Positions 1-12,754 of a stretch of 64,000 nt of DNA are shown piece after piece. Position numbers and translations under genes: made by a program. The notes beneath the pieces are model-generated. The model saw only the letters and a program-made list of their open reading frames with translations. It had not been told where the DNA came from and made no database searches. Position 1 is the stretch's first letter; each line of letters begins with the position of its first letter. Origin of the DNA: Metopolophium dirhodum (taxonomy: Eukaryota > Arthropoda > Insecta > Hemiptera > Aphididae); NCBI RefSeq assembly GCF_019925205.1, contig NC_083567.1, positions 18,352,001-18,416,000 of the forward strand, in the 5' to 3' direction.

Positions 1-1500
1 TAATATGTATGAACCGACTACAGACTACCGTTACTTATGAACTAAAATATGTTTAATTTATTTTAGCTACATAAATAATGATAAGCCCGTAGCTCCTATA
101 ATTGTTTAATAATTAGTAACTTCTTAAAACTATTCTTAAACCATACTACATAGGTGTAATACATTTGTTCTTAGAAACCCAATATTCAATTACTTATCGG
201 TAATTTTTTGAAGGAAAAAACGCGTGAAAATTTAATGCAAGGCTCCTGATATAATGTTGCAATAGCAGTTGAAAAATATTAAAAATACACAGACACAATT
301 TTTTTTTTATAAGCATTTAAATTTCGAATTTTGACAAAATTTATCAAATTTAAAACAAGGTAAACAGGCTATATATAAATTACTTTATTCATAAATCATA
401 ATAATATCATAAATATACTTGGTAATATAATAGGCTGACTGACCGTTTTCGCTCAGAATCGTTTTTCTTATACAATGATATTATATCATTGAATTCAAAT
501 TTAACACCATCCATTACAGTGACCCACTTGTAACCTACTGTACACCAGAGCGACATCCACTAACCCACCTTTTTTATGTTTGATTAAAGTAAAAAATTAT
601 GATTTTTTTTGCTCAAGACGATACAAGCGTCAGAATTTTAACATGATACATTTCTATAAACAGTGAAAATACTAAAAACATAATGGCCAGTGGCGCCATT
701 TCGTAATGAGAAAAATGACAAATGTGGTTTCTGAGGCGTACCTATAATATGTAATTACTTTTAAAAGATTTCAAATATTTAAAAAAAATCTACAGACAAA
801 TTCTCGTTACACTGACGGCTTCAGTGTCTTAAAAATACATCAGATAGATATGTACAACATAATTCGAAGATTAACTTTAAACTTTAAAGGTAAGAAAATT
901 ATTGTGTGAAGCGGGTAACCTATAACACGTAGATGATAGGATGAAATGTGAGTAAAAACGTTAAACATAATATGATACCATTTTCATAGAATTTAAAATT
1001 CATTCCGATCAAAAAAAAATCTTATGTTTATGGTTATTACTTCCTTAAATATTTAGGAAAAACTAATAAAATAACAAATGTTTACTAGACGTCAGTTTTT
1101 GACAAAATATATTTTTTCTTGTTGTAACAATTGTGTATCTTATTTTTAAAGGAAATTTGAGTTCAAATGTTGATAAACTTGGTACGATAATAGCATAAAT
1201 ATTGATTATTAAGGTACATATATTTTAACATTAATTGTATGATATTGAACTTTATTTTTCAGTTTTTCTCCAGTATTTTTTTATTTTGTACAAAACCTAA
1301 GAGTTTGGTCGAAGGGTAAGCAATGTTATTTGGTTCAAACGTCACAGTGAGTTATTAAAATATGGAGGGCAAAATTATTTACCATTCATTTTCAGCATCG
1401 CTTTTTCTTCTATAACAATATAAATTATAATTATAAAATACGTTATAAAATATGCTTCTATATATGAACTACATTTGAAATTCTGAAAGGAGCGATGAAT
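1..1500. other. AT-rich sequence without a gene
   Basis: I see no coding region in this stretch. It contains one copy of a dispersed repeat (about 330-575) that recurs near the right end of the window. The rest is AT-rich with short A and T runs. A lone hAT-like end (CAGTGGCGCCATTT, near 673) has no partner that I could find. Confidence 0.6.
330..575 (+). repeat. Dispersed repeat, copy 1
   Basis: This segment is similar to 62180-62450 in the same orientation. Shared pieces include TATAGGCTGAC, ATCGTTTTTC, TATACAATGA, ATCATTGAATTCAAATTT, ACACCATC.ATTACA.TGACCCA and CACTTGTAACC. No terminal inverted repeats or poly(A) tail were found, so the class of repeat is unknown. A short piece resembling its end (CTGTACAGCAGAGTGA) also occurs near 46830. 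Confidence 0.6.
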
Positions 1501-1520
1501 GTACTGATTTTACAATGAAG

Positions 1521-2337
1521 TGGGGTGGGGGTTGTCTGACCGAAAATCAAGTGGCCAAAAGTCTAGTGATCGAAAAAAATATTGAAAATGCAAATTATTT
1601 AAATGTTATGTAATCGAAATATGTTACGGTCGTAAAATATATATTTGTGTTAATTATTTAAAAAAAAAAAATTATAATATAAAATTAACTAAAGTAGGTA
1701 TTATAAGGTAAAAACAAGTTGTAATAAAATATTAAAATGATTGCTATACCTAGTAATAAGTTGACTTTTTATCTAGTTCATGTTTTTTTTTCATTTGTCT
1801 CCACAGTTCGAACTTTTGCACCACATTTATTAACACAAATCCAATAAAATACGTGTTTGCCGTCAGTTTTTCGTAATAAATCTTTGTTTTTTTTTATACA
1901 TGAAATTATTTATATTTAATAAAATTCCTCCATGGATGCTAGATTCATATTAAAATATAAAAAAATGAAATGTTGCAAAAATATGTATAAAATACTAACG
2001 TAGATATATTGAACACTGAACAGATGATAAACACTATTGGTACGCACGTATACTGAACAGTCGTTACACAATAAGTACCTACTACGATATAGGTACCTAA
2101 GCTACTACGATATATCTACATACGGGCTAGGTACATCTATACAAATATTAGATAAAGTAATCGAAAAGCTAATCATTATCTTTACTTCGATCAAAAAACC
2201 CATTCGACCACAAAATATTTCGACTATATTAATAATATATTCGACCATCTGATTTTCGACCGCAATACAATTCGATCACATGACATTTCCATCACTTCTT
2301 TTCGATAACTAAACCTTCGACCAAACGACTCGCACCG
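1521..2337. repeat. Degenerate element with repeated TTCGACC motifs
   Basis: The right part (2185-2335) contains TTCGACC or close variants (TTCGATC, TTCGACT, TTCGATA) about every 12-20 bases: at least eight occurrences. The left end (1525-1570) has the same motifs in reverse complement (GACCGAAAATC, AGTGGCC, GTGATCGAAAAA), so the ends are roughly inverted: GGGGTTGTCTGACCGAA against GGTGCGAGTCGTTTGGTCGAA read from the right. This looks like a non-autonomous DNA element whose ends are built from a short repeated word. No target duplication was established. The ORF that can be drawn at 2037-2252 is not supported as a gene. Confidence 0.45.
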
Positions 2338-2589
2338 ATATCAATCACATATTGAAGTTTCGTTTTACGATTGTATTGAATACGGTGGACATATTTGACA
2401 TCACGACTGCGATTTTCGATTATTATTCATAATTCGATAAGATCTGGGCCTCTATTATAAAATTAGTTGGTAACCAAAGTTTAAACAGGAAATATAAATC
2501 TATAATTAGGAAAATAAATTTTAGTTTGTATGCAATCATCATTAAAAAATTTCAGTGTATTTTTTGTGTTTGTGAATTAGGTTGTTTTA

Positions 2590-3250
2590 TTTATAACCCC
2601 AAATGACTGACAAAAATAATTATGATATTGCGACCTGACAAGAGAGTATTATAGGTAATATCGTAAGATAATTCATGGTGTTATATTCAGAACAGTTTCA
2701 ATTTATAAAGCCAATGTGCTTAGAGCTTTGCTATAGGTAGCGTCAACATGAGCATTGAAATTAACATCGGAGGAAAATAGAACACCTAAATCAGTAAATT
2801 ATGCACCGTTGAAAAATTTTTTAATTCAAAATTGTTTATTTTATATAGGGCTATAGTTTTATTTAGACTGCTTAATGTTTACTTGTTTTAGTTCTTGACT
2901 GAACCAATGAGGAAATGTAGGAGGAAGACAGTTAATTTCTTGGGTACACATTTCTCGATAACATCTTAAACTGTATCATAGAATATATTATAAACTGTTT
3001 CTAGGTTATTACATTTGTAGAGAAAATTCCAATATAGTGTGCTTAAGGTATGGTTAATTTTTGAATATTTTGCTATTCTTAAGTCGCGATGATATATAAC
3101 CGAGTTATCACGTGTAATTTTATTTTTATTATATTCAAAACTCACTAGTTATGGAGGATGGTAATTATCAGATGGAACTCAGTGATCATTTTTAATATGA
3201 GAGACATGAACTAAACTGACCAATCACGATGAAATTAAAGCAGTAAAAAA
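2590..3250 (-). pseudogene. Jockey-like LINE remnant (endonuclease-RT junction and RT end)
   Basis: Read on the minus strand, several short frames resemble a jockey-type non-LTR retrotransposon polyprotein. Near 2700-2790 is DLGVLFSSDVNFNAHVD, which fits the conserved DLGV...F..H region late in the reverse transcriptase, followed by YSLVRSQ (about 2630), which fits the usual S-L-V-R-S-Q-L-E-Y motif. Near 2890-3010 is LETVYNIFYDTV followed by VPKK, FPHWFSQELK, matching the linker between endonuclease and RT. The pieces are in different frames with stops, and most of the RT core between them is missing, so this is a decayed, internally deleted copy. Family level (jockey or close relative) is inferred from motifs. 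Confidence 0.55.
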
Positions 3251-3450
3251 ATAAATCAGCCCCTTCTGAGCATCTACAATCAAGTTGCAGCCCACCACAA
3301 TTGGAAAAAATGTGTAAAATCAGGTGAACTATATAGTCACTCAAAACCTTAACTTTGTTATTGAACTTTCATAAAATAAATTCAATACATTAAATATGGC
3401 AATTATTAGTGAAACTTCATTAATATATTTAATTAATTAATTTTATAGAT

Positions 3451-3715
3451 CAGGGATGGCAAATTATTTTGATGCTACGTGCCAAAAATTCCCTTTTTTT
3501 TTTTCAAGTTTGCTATTAATTTATGAAAAATATTATATTCAATATTGTAAGAAAAAAATTATCATTTAAAATTATTTTTTGATCTTTTTTTGAAGACATC
3601 AACGATATTGAAAAAGTACTAACATTGTGATGTAATTTATTATTAAAAATAAAAATAATAGATAAAATATTATACATATTTTAATTTTTCGTGTGCCATG
3701 GGATTGCCATCCCTG
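3451..3715. mobile_element. hAT-type MITE, 265 bp
   Basis: The left end CAGGGATGGCAAATT (3451) and the right end TTGCCATCCCTG (3704-3715) are inverted repeats of about 12 bp. They are flanked by TTATAGAT (3443-3450) and GTATAGAT (3716-3723), an 8-bp target duplication with one mismatch. An 8-bp duplication with CAGGG ends fits the hAT superfamily. The interior is AT-rich and non-coding, so this is a non-autonomous element. Confidence 0.8.
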
Positions 3716-3723
3716 GTATAGAT

Positions 3724-5330
3724 AATCTATAATAATTTATTGTCTTACCATTTTCTAATATATAAATTGTTACTATGATATTATTGTATACATTATACTC
3801 TAATAAAAACATATAATATATATATTATAATTACATAAATTTATAAGTTCTTGTCAAATTTTACTATAATTTTAGAAATATGGTTTTTTATGATTTATAC
3901 ACTCCATAAGATAAAAATTGAAAATTGTTTCGTAACTGCAAGTTACATATTATATAATATTATACCATATATATAATATTTTTACATATTATTATAACTG
4001 GTATTGCACTGCAAATTTTTACTAATGATTATTTGAATAAGCACTATACATTATAAAAATTATGATAAGTATAGCTTAAAAAGTTTACTTTTAATAACGT
4101 TTATTAATGCAAGAGATTAGGTAATATGAATAATTAAGGTAATAAAACACCTCCTCTTTGAACAGCCAAAGAGAGAAAATCTTTCCACAGACAAGGATTC
4201 TTGAAGATATTTTGTCAATAAAAAACTTTAATTTATTAATGTATTAACTTTAAAAACTAATCTATACTAACGAATTTCAATATTTCACATAATATGTACT
4301 GTTAAAACTATTATTATTTTGATTACCAAATCACATTTGTAATGCATGATTATTATGACGAATTATAATATTATTTTAATGTAAAATATAAAATGTAACT
4401 TGTATTTTCCTGGCTAATGAATTATTTGTTGACGACGTAGTAAATATTTAAATAGAATAAAAAAATAAGTTTATTCACATAAACTTAAACACAAAAAATA
4501 TTAGAAGGAATATCTGTTAATTTTTTGTTGATTAAGTCTTTAAATTTAAAAAATCTATATCTAAAATTAGGTTTAGGTGAAACTAAAATATATTTATCAG
4601 TAAATAGCGTCTAAAATGGACATATTCAAGTATAAGTTCCTTTCCACTGGTCCAGTGTTACGCACATATAACTTTAAAATTATCTAGATAATATAACAGA
4701 TAATGCGTTGAGAATTTATTTTGATGAAAAAAATATATACATACAGTTTTTAGGTATTTTAAGACTTTATAAATTAAGTTATAATGTATACACATATTTA
4801 TAATTGTTTAGTAATATAATTTATTATATTATATAAAATACAATATAGATTAAATTAATAAATTTGAATAAAAAAATGAAAGTTTAACGCATATTAATAA
4901 TATATTGAACATTTTAAATTATCTGAACACTGATTTTATTGTATTATGAAATAATGACTTTTTTTGACAAAATTTGATTTATTGCAAAAAAATATAATAA
5001 TCAATGCAGATAATGAAATCTAAAAAAAATTATTTTGTTTGGTCTTAAACATACTAACATATAAAATGATTACGCAGTTCGGATTATGCATTGTTTCGAA
5101 CTGCAATTTTGGAATAGGTATGGAGCGTTATTGTTTTAAATTTCAAATAAGTATCACAAGTTATAGAAAAACGGAAAAAATCAAGTGAAATTAATAAAAA
5201 TACTATATAATTATCTGAAGATAATCAAATAACAGTTTTATTTATCTAGACAAGATAAAAAGATAAATATTTTTAACTAGATAACTTATCTAGATAATGC
5301 ACAACACTGCATATTGAAGTGTATTGGGGT
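3724..5330. other. AT-rich sequence, nothing recognised
   Basis: No gene, TIR pair, target duplication or protein motif was recognised in this stretch. It is very AT-rich with many short palindromic AT words that are expected by base composition. Confidence 0.5.
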
Positions 5331-5334
5331 GATG

Positions 5335-6180
5335 TCACGCAGACACCCTAGATACCTAACCCTAAATACCTGACAGTTTAACATGATATCTGTTAAGTAT
5401 AAAATATCACATTTAGGCTCATATTGTTTTATGAGAATCGATACCATATTTTGAGAAGTATTCAACTCTAAAAAATAATATTAAAGGGTACCAAAGATTT
5501 TATGGTGAAAGCACGCCGGCACCCGACGTACAAAATTAAAGTTATGAAATTATTTGTAATTTATGTGCGGTTACAATTTTTTTTTGCTATAAAATGGTTA
5601 CAAAATAATAAAGAATTCTAAACTTAAGGTGACAGGATGTCTTAGCTTATAGTATTATATATTAAGGAGTCTGCACGGTCCTTACAAGAAAAAACTCTTA
5701 CGCCTCACAGAGTGATCTGATTTCGATAATTATTTTTAAATTCTATTTCCAAATAATATTATAATGTGATTATAAAAATTACTTTTTTTTACAATCTTTT
5801 TATTTATGTATTTATTTTTTTTTTTTTGAGCAATGAAATCATTAATCAAAGTCCAATTAGTCCTGTATAAAATAATCATTTTTCTAACGAATAAAAATTA
5901 ATGAAATCAGACTACGAGGTTGTAGGTTTGGTTGGCGGTGACGTTGAACATGACTTGTGCGCATCTATGTTCATAAATGTTACAAATGGCGACGAAATTA
6001 AATATTGCATATTGACAATTGTGAAATACACACGAGCAGGACCCTTAATTAGTTAAATATTTTAACTTGTGTCATTAAGATTTCTAAATTCTAGAATATG
6101 TTTTTAGCCAATTATATACTTACCATGAAACCGTTTTAAAAAATGTTCTGTTTAAAAATGTATAGAAACAATAGGTACAT
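5335..6180 (+). repeat. Tandem duplication, copy A
   Basis: Copy A (5335-5661 plus 6049-6180) aligns with copy B (6240-6405 plus 8546-8870). Matching landmarks in order are: a GAYACCCT start, TTCTGTTAAGT, ATTTTGAGAA, GGTACCAA, GCACCCGA.GTACAAAAT, ATAAAATG.TTAC, a TAGCTTATA stretch, CATTAAGAT..CTAAATTCTA.AATATGT and ATTATATACTTAC. Divergence is substantial, so the duplication is old. Copy A is interrupted by a TTAA-flanked MITE at 5666-6044. Confidence 0.65.
5666..6044. mobile_element. TTAA-flanked MITE, 379 bp
   Basis: The element lies between TTAA at 5662-5665 and TTAA at 6045-6048. Its ends are weak inverted repeats: GGAGTCTGCACG on the left, and GGGTCCTGCTCG read inward from the right. 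The duplicated copy B (8546-8870) has the corresponding empty site with a single TTAA at 8724-8727, which supports an insertion with TTAA duplication. TTAA targets are typical of piggyBac and Kolobok superfamilies; which one applies cannot be told from this copy. No coding sequence is present. Confidence 0.65.
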
Positions 6181-6405
6181 TTATATTTATACATTTTATA
6201 CAATTCAGATAAATGATTATTTACATGTTTTGTTAGATACCCTGAAAACCTTACAGATTTAAGTGATTTCTGTTAAGTCAAGAATATTAAATTTTTGGTT
6301 ATATTTGGTTAAACAAATTATTGTTACAAGATTTTGAGAAAATGTCTAGTCTAAGTATAAAATATTAGATGGTACCAACACGATGTTAAGGTCGTTAGGT
6401 AAGGC

Positions 6406-8545
6406 ATAGGCGGCACTTGGTAGAAACCTATGTGGGTGCAAACGTTTATGGTAATAACATTCACAAATCCATAGGGAAGTTGCCCCCCAGTACCCCCTAA
6501 TATATAACTATTGCTACAACAAATGTAGGTAAAAAAATTTATTTATTAATAACTATTCCAATTGGGTCTCTGTATTTCAAATATGTACATGAATATGTAA
6601 AAATATTATTAAAAAACAACTTTTTATTTTGACATAAATAATAATGAAAAAAAAAATTAACTGTGTTACATAATTACTAGGTATTTGTCAACTTCACTAC
6701 TTCAGTGTCAAACGACGACCTCTTATTGAAGCCTCAGCATCAAACTTGTCAATTATATTATCAAAATCTATAGGGTATTCTTTTTGTATGTATAAGATTG
6801 CTAAACTGCTCAATCGCTCTTGACTCATTGTGACTCTTAAATATGTTTTTAATTTCCGTAAAGCTGAGAAACTTCGTTCATTAGATGCAGTGTTTGTAGG
6901 AATAGTTAAAAAAATCTTTAATATATTTGTATAATTTGGGAATCCTGTCTGAATATCTGAAGATCTAATATAATTTATTTTTTTTATAATTGTATCACAT
7001 TCATGATTTAAAAATAATCTATTTACTATTTTTATCTCACTTGATAAATCATTTGATTCTATTTTGTATGTATTACAAACTTCCTCTATTGACTGATTAG
7101 TAGGGTTTTTATTAAATAAGACATTATTCATAGAATTTAACAAACTTAAATCATTTTCTTTAAATTTACTCTTCATGCACATCATTACTGTATCTATAAT
7201 TCCAAAAAATACATTTATACGAAAATGATCTTGAACAGTCTGTATAGTTTGTTTTTTGCCACCACCTAATTTTAATGGTACTGATTTAATGCGTGGTAGG
7301 TTAGGCTCACTAAAACCATTATTTTTTGAAACAATAGTAGCCTTTTCCCATACTTTCTGAAAATTGTCATCTGTTCTCAATTCTTCAAAATTTCTTATAG
7401 TTTCTTTTACCATTTGACTTACTAGGCCATAATTTAATGTTGATGATTGCAAATATTTGGATAGGACATTTGTTTTTAATAATACATCTTCCAGTAAAAT
7501 TAATACATAGTTATGATAAACAACATTATTATAATATGATACAATATATAGGTAAAATATATTACGTATCTAAAGTAAAAAAGCACTATTTTAGTAGGTA
7601 ATAACTACATGTATACATATTTCAAATTACATTTTAAATTAAAATAATTAGCATATAAAATACATCACATATGACATGTCACATTAAATATTAATATTTT
7701 TAACTATGATCAAAATAAAATATTAATAATCAATAAATTAGTAACACAAATAACATTAAATTTAAGAGTAGATTGCACAGCTAATAACTATTATATTATA
7801 TTTATTTGCAATACATTATGTTATTATCTATCAACTATAGTTACAAAATAGACAAATTAAATATTGAAAGTTTAAAATAGGTATATTAAGAGTTTATATA
7901 CAAATAATTTGATGAAACTTAACTTACTCATAACATCATCTGTTTTTTTTTTGAAGAAATCCATTATAGTAACCTTATTATGGTTAGGGTTAAAGTAGGC
8001 TTTTCTTTTGCCTTCATCCATAATTATAATAGGTTATAGCCTGTAGGTAAGGGTGGTCGACAGTCGTAGACCGTAGTCAAAACACTCAAAACTTTAATAA
8101 TTTATTTAAAAATTAAAACAGTAAAACAGTATTAAAATGATAAGTTATTCACCGGTTTTGGTAGCTTCACTATGATAATATAATCATGAAGACAATATGA
8201 TCTATTTTGAACCATATCGCTATCTAGTGACGAATTAGCTTACTGCATTATTTAATTATTATTATTATTAGTATTTTAACATTTAATCACGGACTCCGTA
8301 TAATTAATTAATTATTTAATTAACTAATTAATTGAGTAATCAGATATAAAATATTGAAATGATCCATGGTTATTTTTTAATATCAAAATTACATTATATC
8401 AGTATAATTGTTAACAATAAAATAATTAAAATATTTTTACTGTTGTGATTGTCTGTGTGTGGGTGCAAAATGATACTTTTGCCCCCCCCAGAAAAATTGT
8501 CGTGGGTGCAACTGCACCCTCATGCCCCCCTAGTTGCCGCCTATG
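6406..8545 (-). mobile_element. hAT element, 2.1 kb, internally deleted
   Basis: The ends CATAGGCGGCACTTGG (6406) and, from the right, CATAGGCGGCAACTAGG are inverted repeats. They are flanked by exact 8-bp direct repeats AGGTAAGG (6398-6405 and 8546-8553), the target duplication expected for hAT. The element contains a two-exon transposase-derived gene on the minus strand. At 2.1 kb with only the N-terminal tip and C-terminal part of the transposase, it is a deletion derivative and unlikely to be autonomous. Confidence 0.9.
6697..8021 (-). pseudogene. hAT transposase remnant (ZMYM1-like C-terminal dimerisation region)
   Basis: The main frame (6697-7452, open upstream to about 7500) encodes about 260 residues. 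Its last 80 contain the hAT C-terminal dimerisation motif: IPTNTASNERSFSALRKLKTYLR followed by M.QERLSSLAILYI, with the catalytic-type Glu in the NERSFS motif. This resembles the zinc-finger MYM-type 1-like hAT proteins common in aphids. A likely first exon is at 7928-8021: ATG (8019-8021) and 31 codons reading MDEGKRKAYFNPN... and MDFFKKK, ending at a GTAAGT donor. The acceptor of the second exon was not fixed. The TTF-type finger and the first two catalytic acids of a full transposase are absent, so the copy is internally deleted. The C-terminal frame itself has no stop codon. Confidence 0.8.
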
Positions 8546-8879
8546 AGGTAAGGTCGTAGGGATAATCACAATAGCACCCGATGTACAAAATATAAATTAT
8601 GAACTTCTTTGAATATACCTATAAAAGGTTCTCGTGGTACAATACATTTTGAATTATAAAATGATTACGAGAATTTTAAACTTGAGCGGCAATTAAACGT
8701 GTGATAGCTTATAAAATTATTACTTAATTATTTAAATTTAACATTTATTTTTCATTAAGATCCCTAAATTCTATAATATGTCTTTTCGTCAAATAATTAT
8801 ATACTTACGACTTTTAATATTATATTCTGTTTCAACATTTATAATTTTAAAAATGTAATTTGTATAGGTAAAAGCACAA

Positions 8880-9730
8880 TTATACCCTATTATATTGAAA
8901 ATTTAAACAATAAACGTTCAACATGTACTTTTATACAGATAATTCATATTTAACGTTCGACATTCAAAATGTCTAAAAATATACATTAATATTTTTCATA
9001 TTTTTTTTTTTTTTTTAATAGGTTGGTATCCAAATTTTAATACATTTTAACATTTTTATAGCCCCTATTATTTTAGGCCTCTTAATCAACAATTCATTTT
9101 TAAATGGCAACCTATATGATATAACATTTCCAAAATTGTATAAAACAGTTTTTATATAAATTTTGTATAAGAAATTTAATTTTTAAATGATCCATTGGTG
9201 AAATATAGCCCCTCAAAGTAAAGCATGTCTTGGAGGTGTTATAGTATTTTTCGATTGTAAACATAAGGAGTTATAGATATTTTCATATGCATATATAACA
9301 TGTTTTAGTATAGACTGTAAGCCTTCCAAGTTTCTAGCATTTTTGTTAGTAATTTAATTGACATATTGAGGATGATAAAAATTTGTTATCAAATATCTTA
9401 TGGACATTGGAAACAAGAGAAAACCGTTCCCAAAAAAAGTAAAAAAAATACGTTTAAATATCCATAAAAAGCACAAGTAAACAAAATACGTCTTTCGTCG
9501 TCAAATGATATTAACTAAAAAAACATTATGGATGTGTAGTGAGTGAGTGAGTTGATTCAAAAGTTTGTAACCAATAATTATTTTATTAGCCTATTTACAA
9601 ATCAAAACCATTAGATAAACACAGAATATATTCTGTGATTGTATGGTTTGTTTACAAAATCTTTATAAACACTAAACAGTGTAGCCAAATGATATAATTT
9701 TTGTTTTTGGTTTCTAGGAAAACATTAGAG
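8880..9730. other. AT-rich sequence, nothing recognised
   Basis: No gene or element boundaries were recognised. A 15-bp T run occurs near 9002-9016. Confidence 0.45.
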
Positions 9731-9738
9731 TCCTTTCT

Positions 9739-10085
9739 CTATGACAACAGAATAACCAGTAGGCCCACTTTTCTAGAATTACACGGATTTTAGTATGGGG
9801 GATAGATTTGCTACACCTGTTGGGATATCAGTGTAGCCCGTATAGAGATAATAACCAATATTATTATTGACTGGTACAACTTATTGATACAAAAAATATT
9901 GTACATACGTTTGTTTGTGTTTATCTACAATGTTAACATCAAAAATGTTTAGACTCAGTTTCAGCAGTAAAAGAGAATTTTTAATTATTTTTGAATCCTG
10001 GCTACACGGATATCCCAAACAGTTTTCACAGATTTTCGACTTCTCATTAAGTGAGCTTTCTGGTTATTCTGTGCTATGACCATGG
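9739..10085. repeat. Foldback (inverted repeat) element
   Basis: The arm at 9739-9850 is the inverted counterpart of 9998-10085. Matching pieces are ACAGAATAACCAG (left) against CTGGTTATTCTGT (right) and CTGTTGGGATATCAGTGTAGCC against GGCTACACGGATATCCCAAACAG. The arms are about 90-110 bases and imperfect, with a spacer of roughly 150 bases. It is probably a foldback MITE; no target duplication was fixed. Small ORFs on the minus strand just to the right (10064-10377) show no recognisable domain. Confidence 0.55.
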
Positions 10086-10389
10086 ACTAAGATAAAATGT
10101 ACTAGTAACGAGTAGCTTATCAATTGCCTCGAAAGTATGGACAAGAGGCAAATATGGTTGGTTGCAATAATTATTGAGATTTTATAAAGCCATATTATGT
10201 ATGAAAGATGGACTGAGATACAAAATGTGACGCCAAACAAAACCACCGGTAGCATTGAAAACATTCAATGAACAGTGTTGATGACACAAAGGAATCTTTT
10301 GCGGACCATCCCCCATCAATCACCCACTGTGTCGTTTCCAGTCCATTGTATCTTAATGTGTGGATATGACGGGCCAAAATTTAGACGTC

Positions 10390-11400
10390 CATAGTTTTAT
10401 TCTGTTAAATATCAGAATTTACATTATAATCAAGTTTGGACTAGATAATATCGCACTATACACTTGAGCATTGGATACCTATAATTTAAATAATATATTA
10501 TCATTAAAATTTTACATTTTATACAATTCAAATAGGTAGATTGTTCAATAAATATTTTATTAGTTTTATAATCACAAGAATTTCAAAATAATACAAATTA
10601 GTGATAAGTAATAACATTTAAAGAGTGCCTATGTCAGATTTTTGAAATACCTAATTCTATTAAGCATCGTATTGTGATTCAAAAACTATTGATCATAGAC
10701 AATTTAAATTGTCAAATATTAATTAATTAATTATAAAATACAATTTTAAATAAAAATTTTAATTCAAATTTATTTTAATGTCTGTCATGTGAATTATGTA
10801 TCTATTATATAATGTTATAATAATATGATTATTTATTATTGAATTTCTTTATATTATCAATAATCATTAATCACGTCATCATTTTTCATGTTTGGTTAGG
10901 TAAAAAATAATCACTTACTTAAACTATAGTCACGAATTGAATTCATACACTCTAAAAGTATAAACAAGTTATTGTAAATTAAATAAATATTTGATTACCT
11001 TTTAAAAAATGTATTTAATTGAACTATATAATATTATGTGTACATTAGCATGGAAAATGAAAATTTTTTATAGGTAGCCAGTTGGATTTTTTTTATAATT
11101 AATGTATTAAATGTGTGTGTTGTGCCGTAAGACTCCAACATGCCTTAATATATTGCATGCGAATATTATTACAGTGGTCACACGGTATTTTATATATTAT
11201 TATACTATTCTATCTATATGTAATGTGTATTGACGTACATTTGAATAATCATAATAATAAACCATAGATTAAGTGCAAACCACGATTTAAGATAGTATTG
11301 TTAGGTTAGGCACCGGCATCAAGATTTAGATTAGGTTAGGGTATGGGTACATATAATTTTATATAATATTTTATTATATTATAAATTAAGTAAAATTTTA
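10390..11400. other. AT-rich sequence, nothing recognised
   Basis: No gene is seen. The stretch holds short TTAGGTTAGG words near 11303 and 11330 (telomere-type repeat units) and is otherwise AT-rich. Confidence 0.45.
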
Positions 11401-11424
11401 TTATATGAGCTTACTTTTGATAGC

Positions 11425-12490
11425 TGTAGTGAATGTATAAACGTAAATCGTTAGTAAATGATCAGTGTTTTGAATTATAAATTATGTAAAATATTAGTGG
11501 ACTTACATTTATTAACATCTGTTAATTTATAAACATATCTATTAATTAAGTTATTAAAATCTTACGATTTAGAACACAATTTAAACATTTAATTAAATAA
11601 AATTATAATAAATATTTTCGGTCTTTAATTTGGTGTTCTATATATTGTAAATAATGCAACTTCAGTTATATGTTCAAATGTCAACAGAATAAAACGTTCA
11701 TCGTATCCATGAAAACAATATTTACAGAGATAAAAACATGAATAAATTGTCTTCCATTCAATTGACAACGTACCATAAATTGATTACATACGGCAAAGTA
11801 ATCAGTTAGTTAAATAAAAAAACAAATTTCTTATCAAAATTGATTATAAATTATTTATATCCAATATTTTCGTTTGATGTTTTATATGTGATTTTTCGTT
11901 AAAAAGCTGGTCAGAGTTTCCGTTAGATCAAAACTAAAATAATATAGGTTATACGGACAATTGGTATACCGTTGGTATTTTCCATTGTGAGAGATTTTTA
12001 ACTTATAAGGTGATACAAAATCATTCTCAAGGAAGTTTTACTGTGAATATATGTGTAAGTATTTTATTTTATTATACATTAATTAAAATCGTAAATGAGT
12101 TTACCATTAATATCTGTGAATGTATAAATGTAAATCGTTATTATATTATGATTCGTGGTAGGAATTATAAATTATGTATAAAATTAGTGGACTTACCAAC
12201 TGTCACCCCTGGAAATGTATAAACATAATAATTATTAAAGTTTATAAAATACTACGATTTGGAATATAGCTAATCAGTTAATTCTGTAATTTTATAAATA
12301 TTTTATTTTGTGTTTTGTAAATAATGCAACACCATATATGTGTTCAAACTTCAAACTGAACGGAATATCACATTCATTATAATATGCATGAAAAAAAATA
12401 TATTTTCTCTAAGATTACACTTAATGACAAAACTCCCAATAATAATCAATTGATTGTTTTCCATTCAATTGGCATTATACCACAAATGGA
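11425..12490 (+). repeat. Diverged tandem repeat, unit about 690 bp
   Basis: Two direct copies are visible: 11425-11790 and 12115-12490. Shared landmarks in order are GTGAATGTATAAA.GTAAATCGTTA, AATTATAAATTATGTA, AT.AGTGGACTTAC, AAACATA, TACGATTT.GAA, TGTAAATAATGCAAC, GTTCAAA, CATGAAAA, CTTCCATTCAATTG (TTTCC in the second) and TACCA.AAAT.GATT. A third, more decayed relative may lie at 12870-13060. The small ORFs within are not supported as genes. Confidence 0.6.
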
Positions 12491-12754
12491 TTTTCTCATA
12501 GTAAATAGTAAATTAAAATAACAGAGATGATTAAATATATCTAATAAAACATTCTTTGATTTTCTATTAAAAAACAAATACTTGGTCGATATAATTTTAA
12601 GTAATACACACCTATTATAGATTCTTAGCGTAACGATTGGTACTTTGGACGGTAACAAGTAAAAATCCAATAACATATTTCTTAAGAATTGAGGGATAAA
12701 ACTATTGAAAAAATAGAATTTTCCACACAAACAAGAACCACACAAATTGTTACA

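Larger units (their letters stand above)
6240..8870 (+). repeat. Tandem duplication, copy B, split by a hAT element
   Basis: Copy B of the duplication described for 5335-6180. It consists of 6240-6405 and 8546-8870, separated by the hAT element at 6406-8545. The part after the insertion keeps the ordered landmarks GCACCCGATGTACAAAAT, TAGCTTATA, and CATTAAGAT..CTAAATTCTA. The copies lie head to tail on the same strand. Confidence 0.65.
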
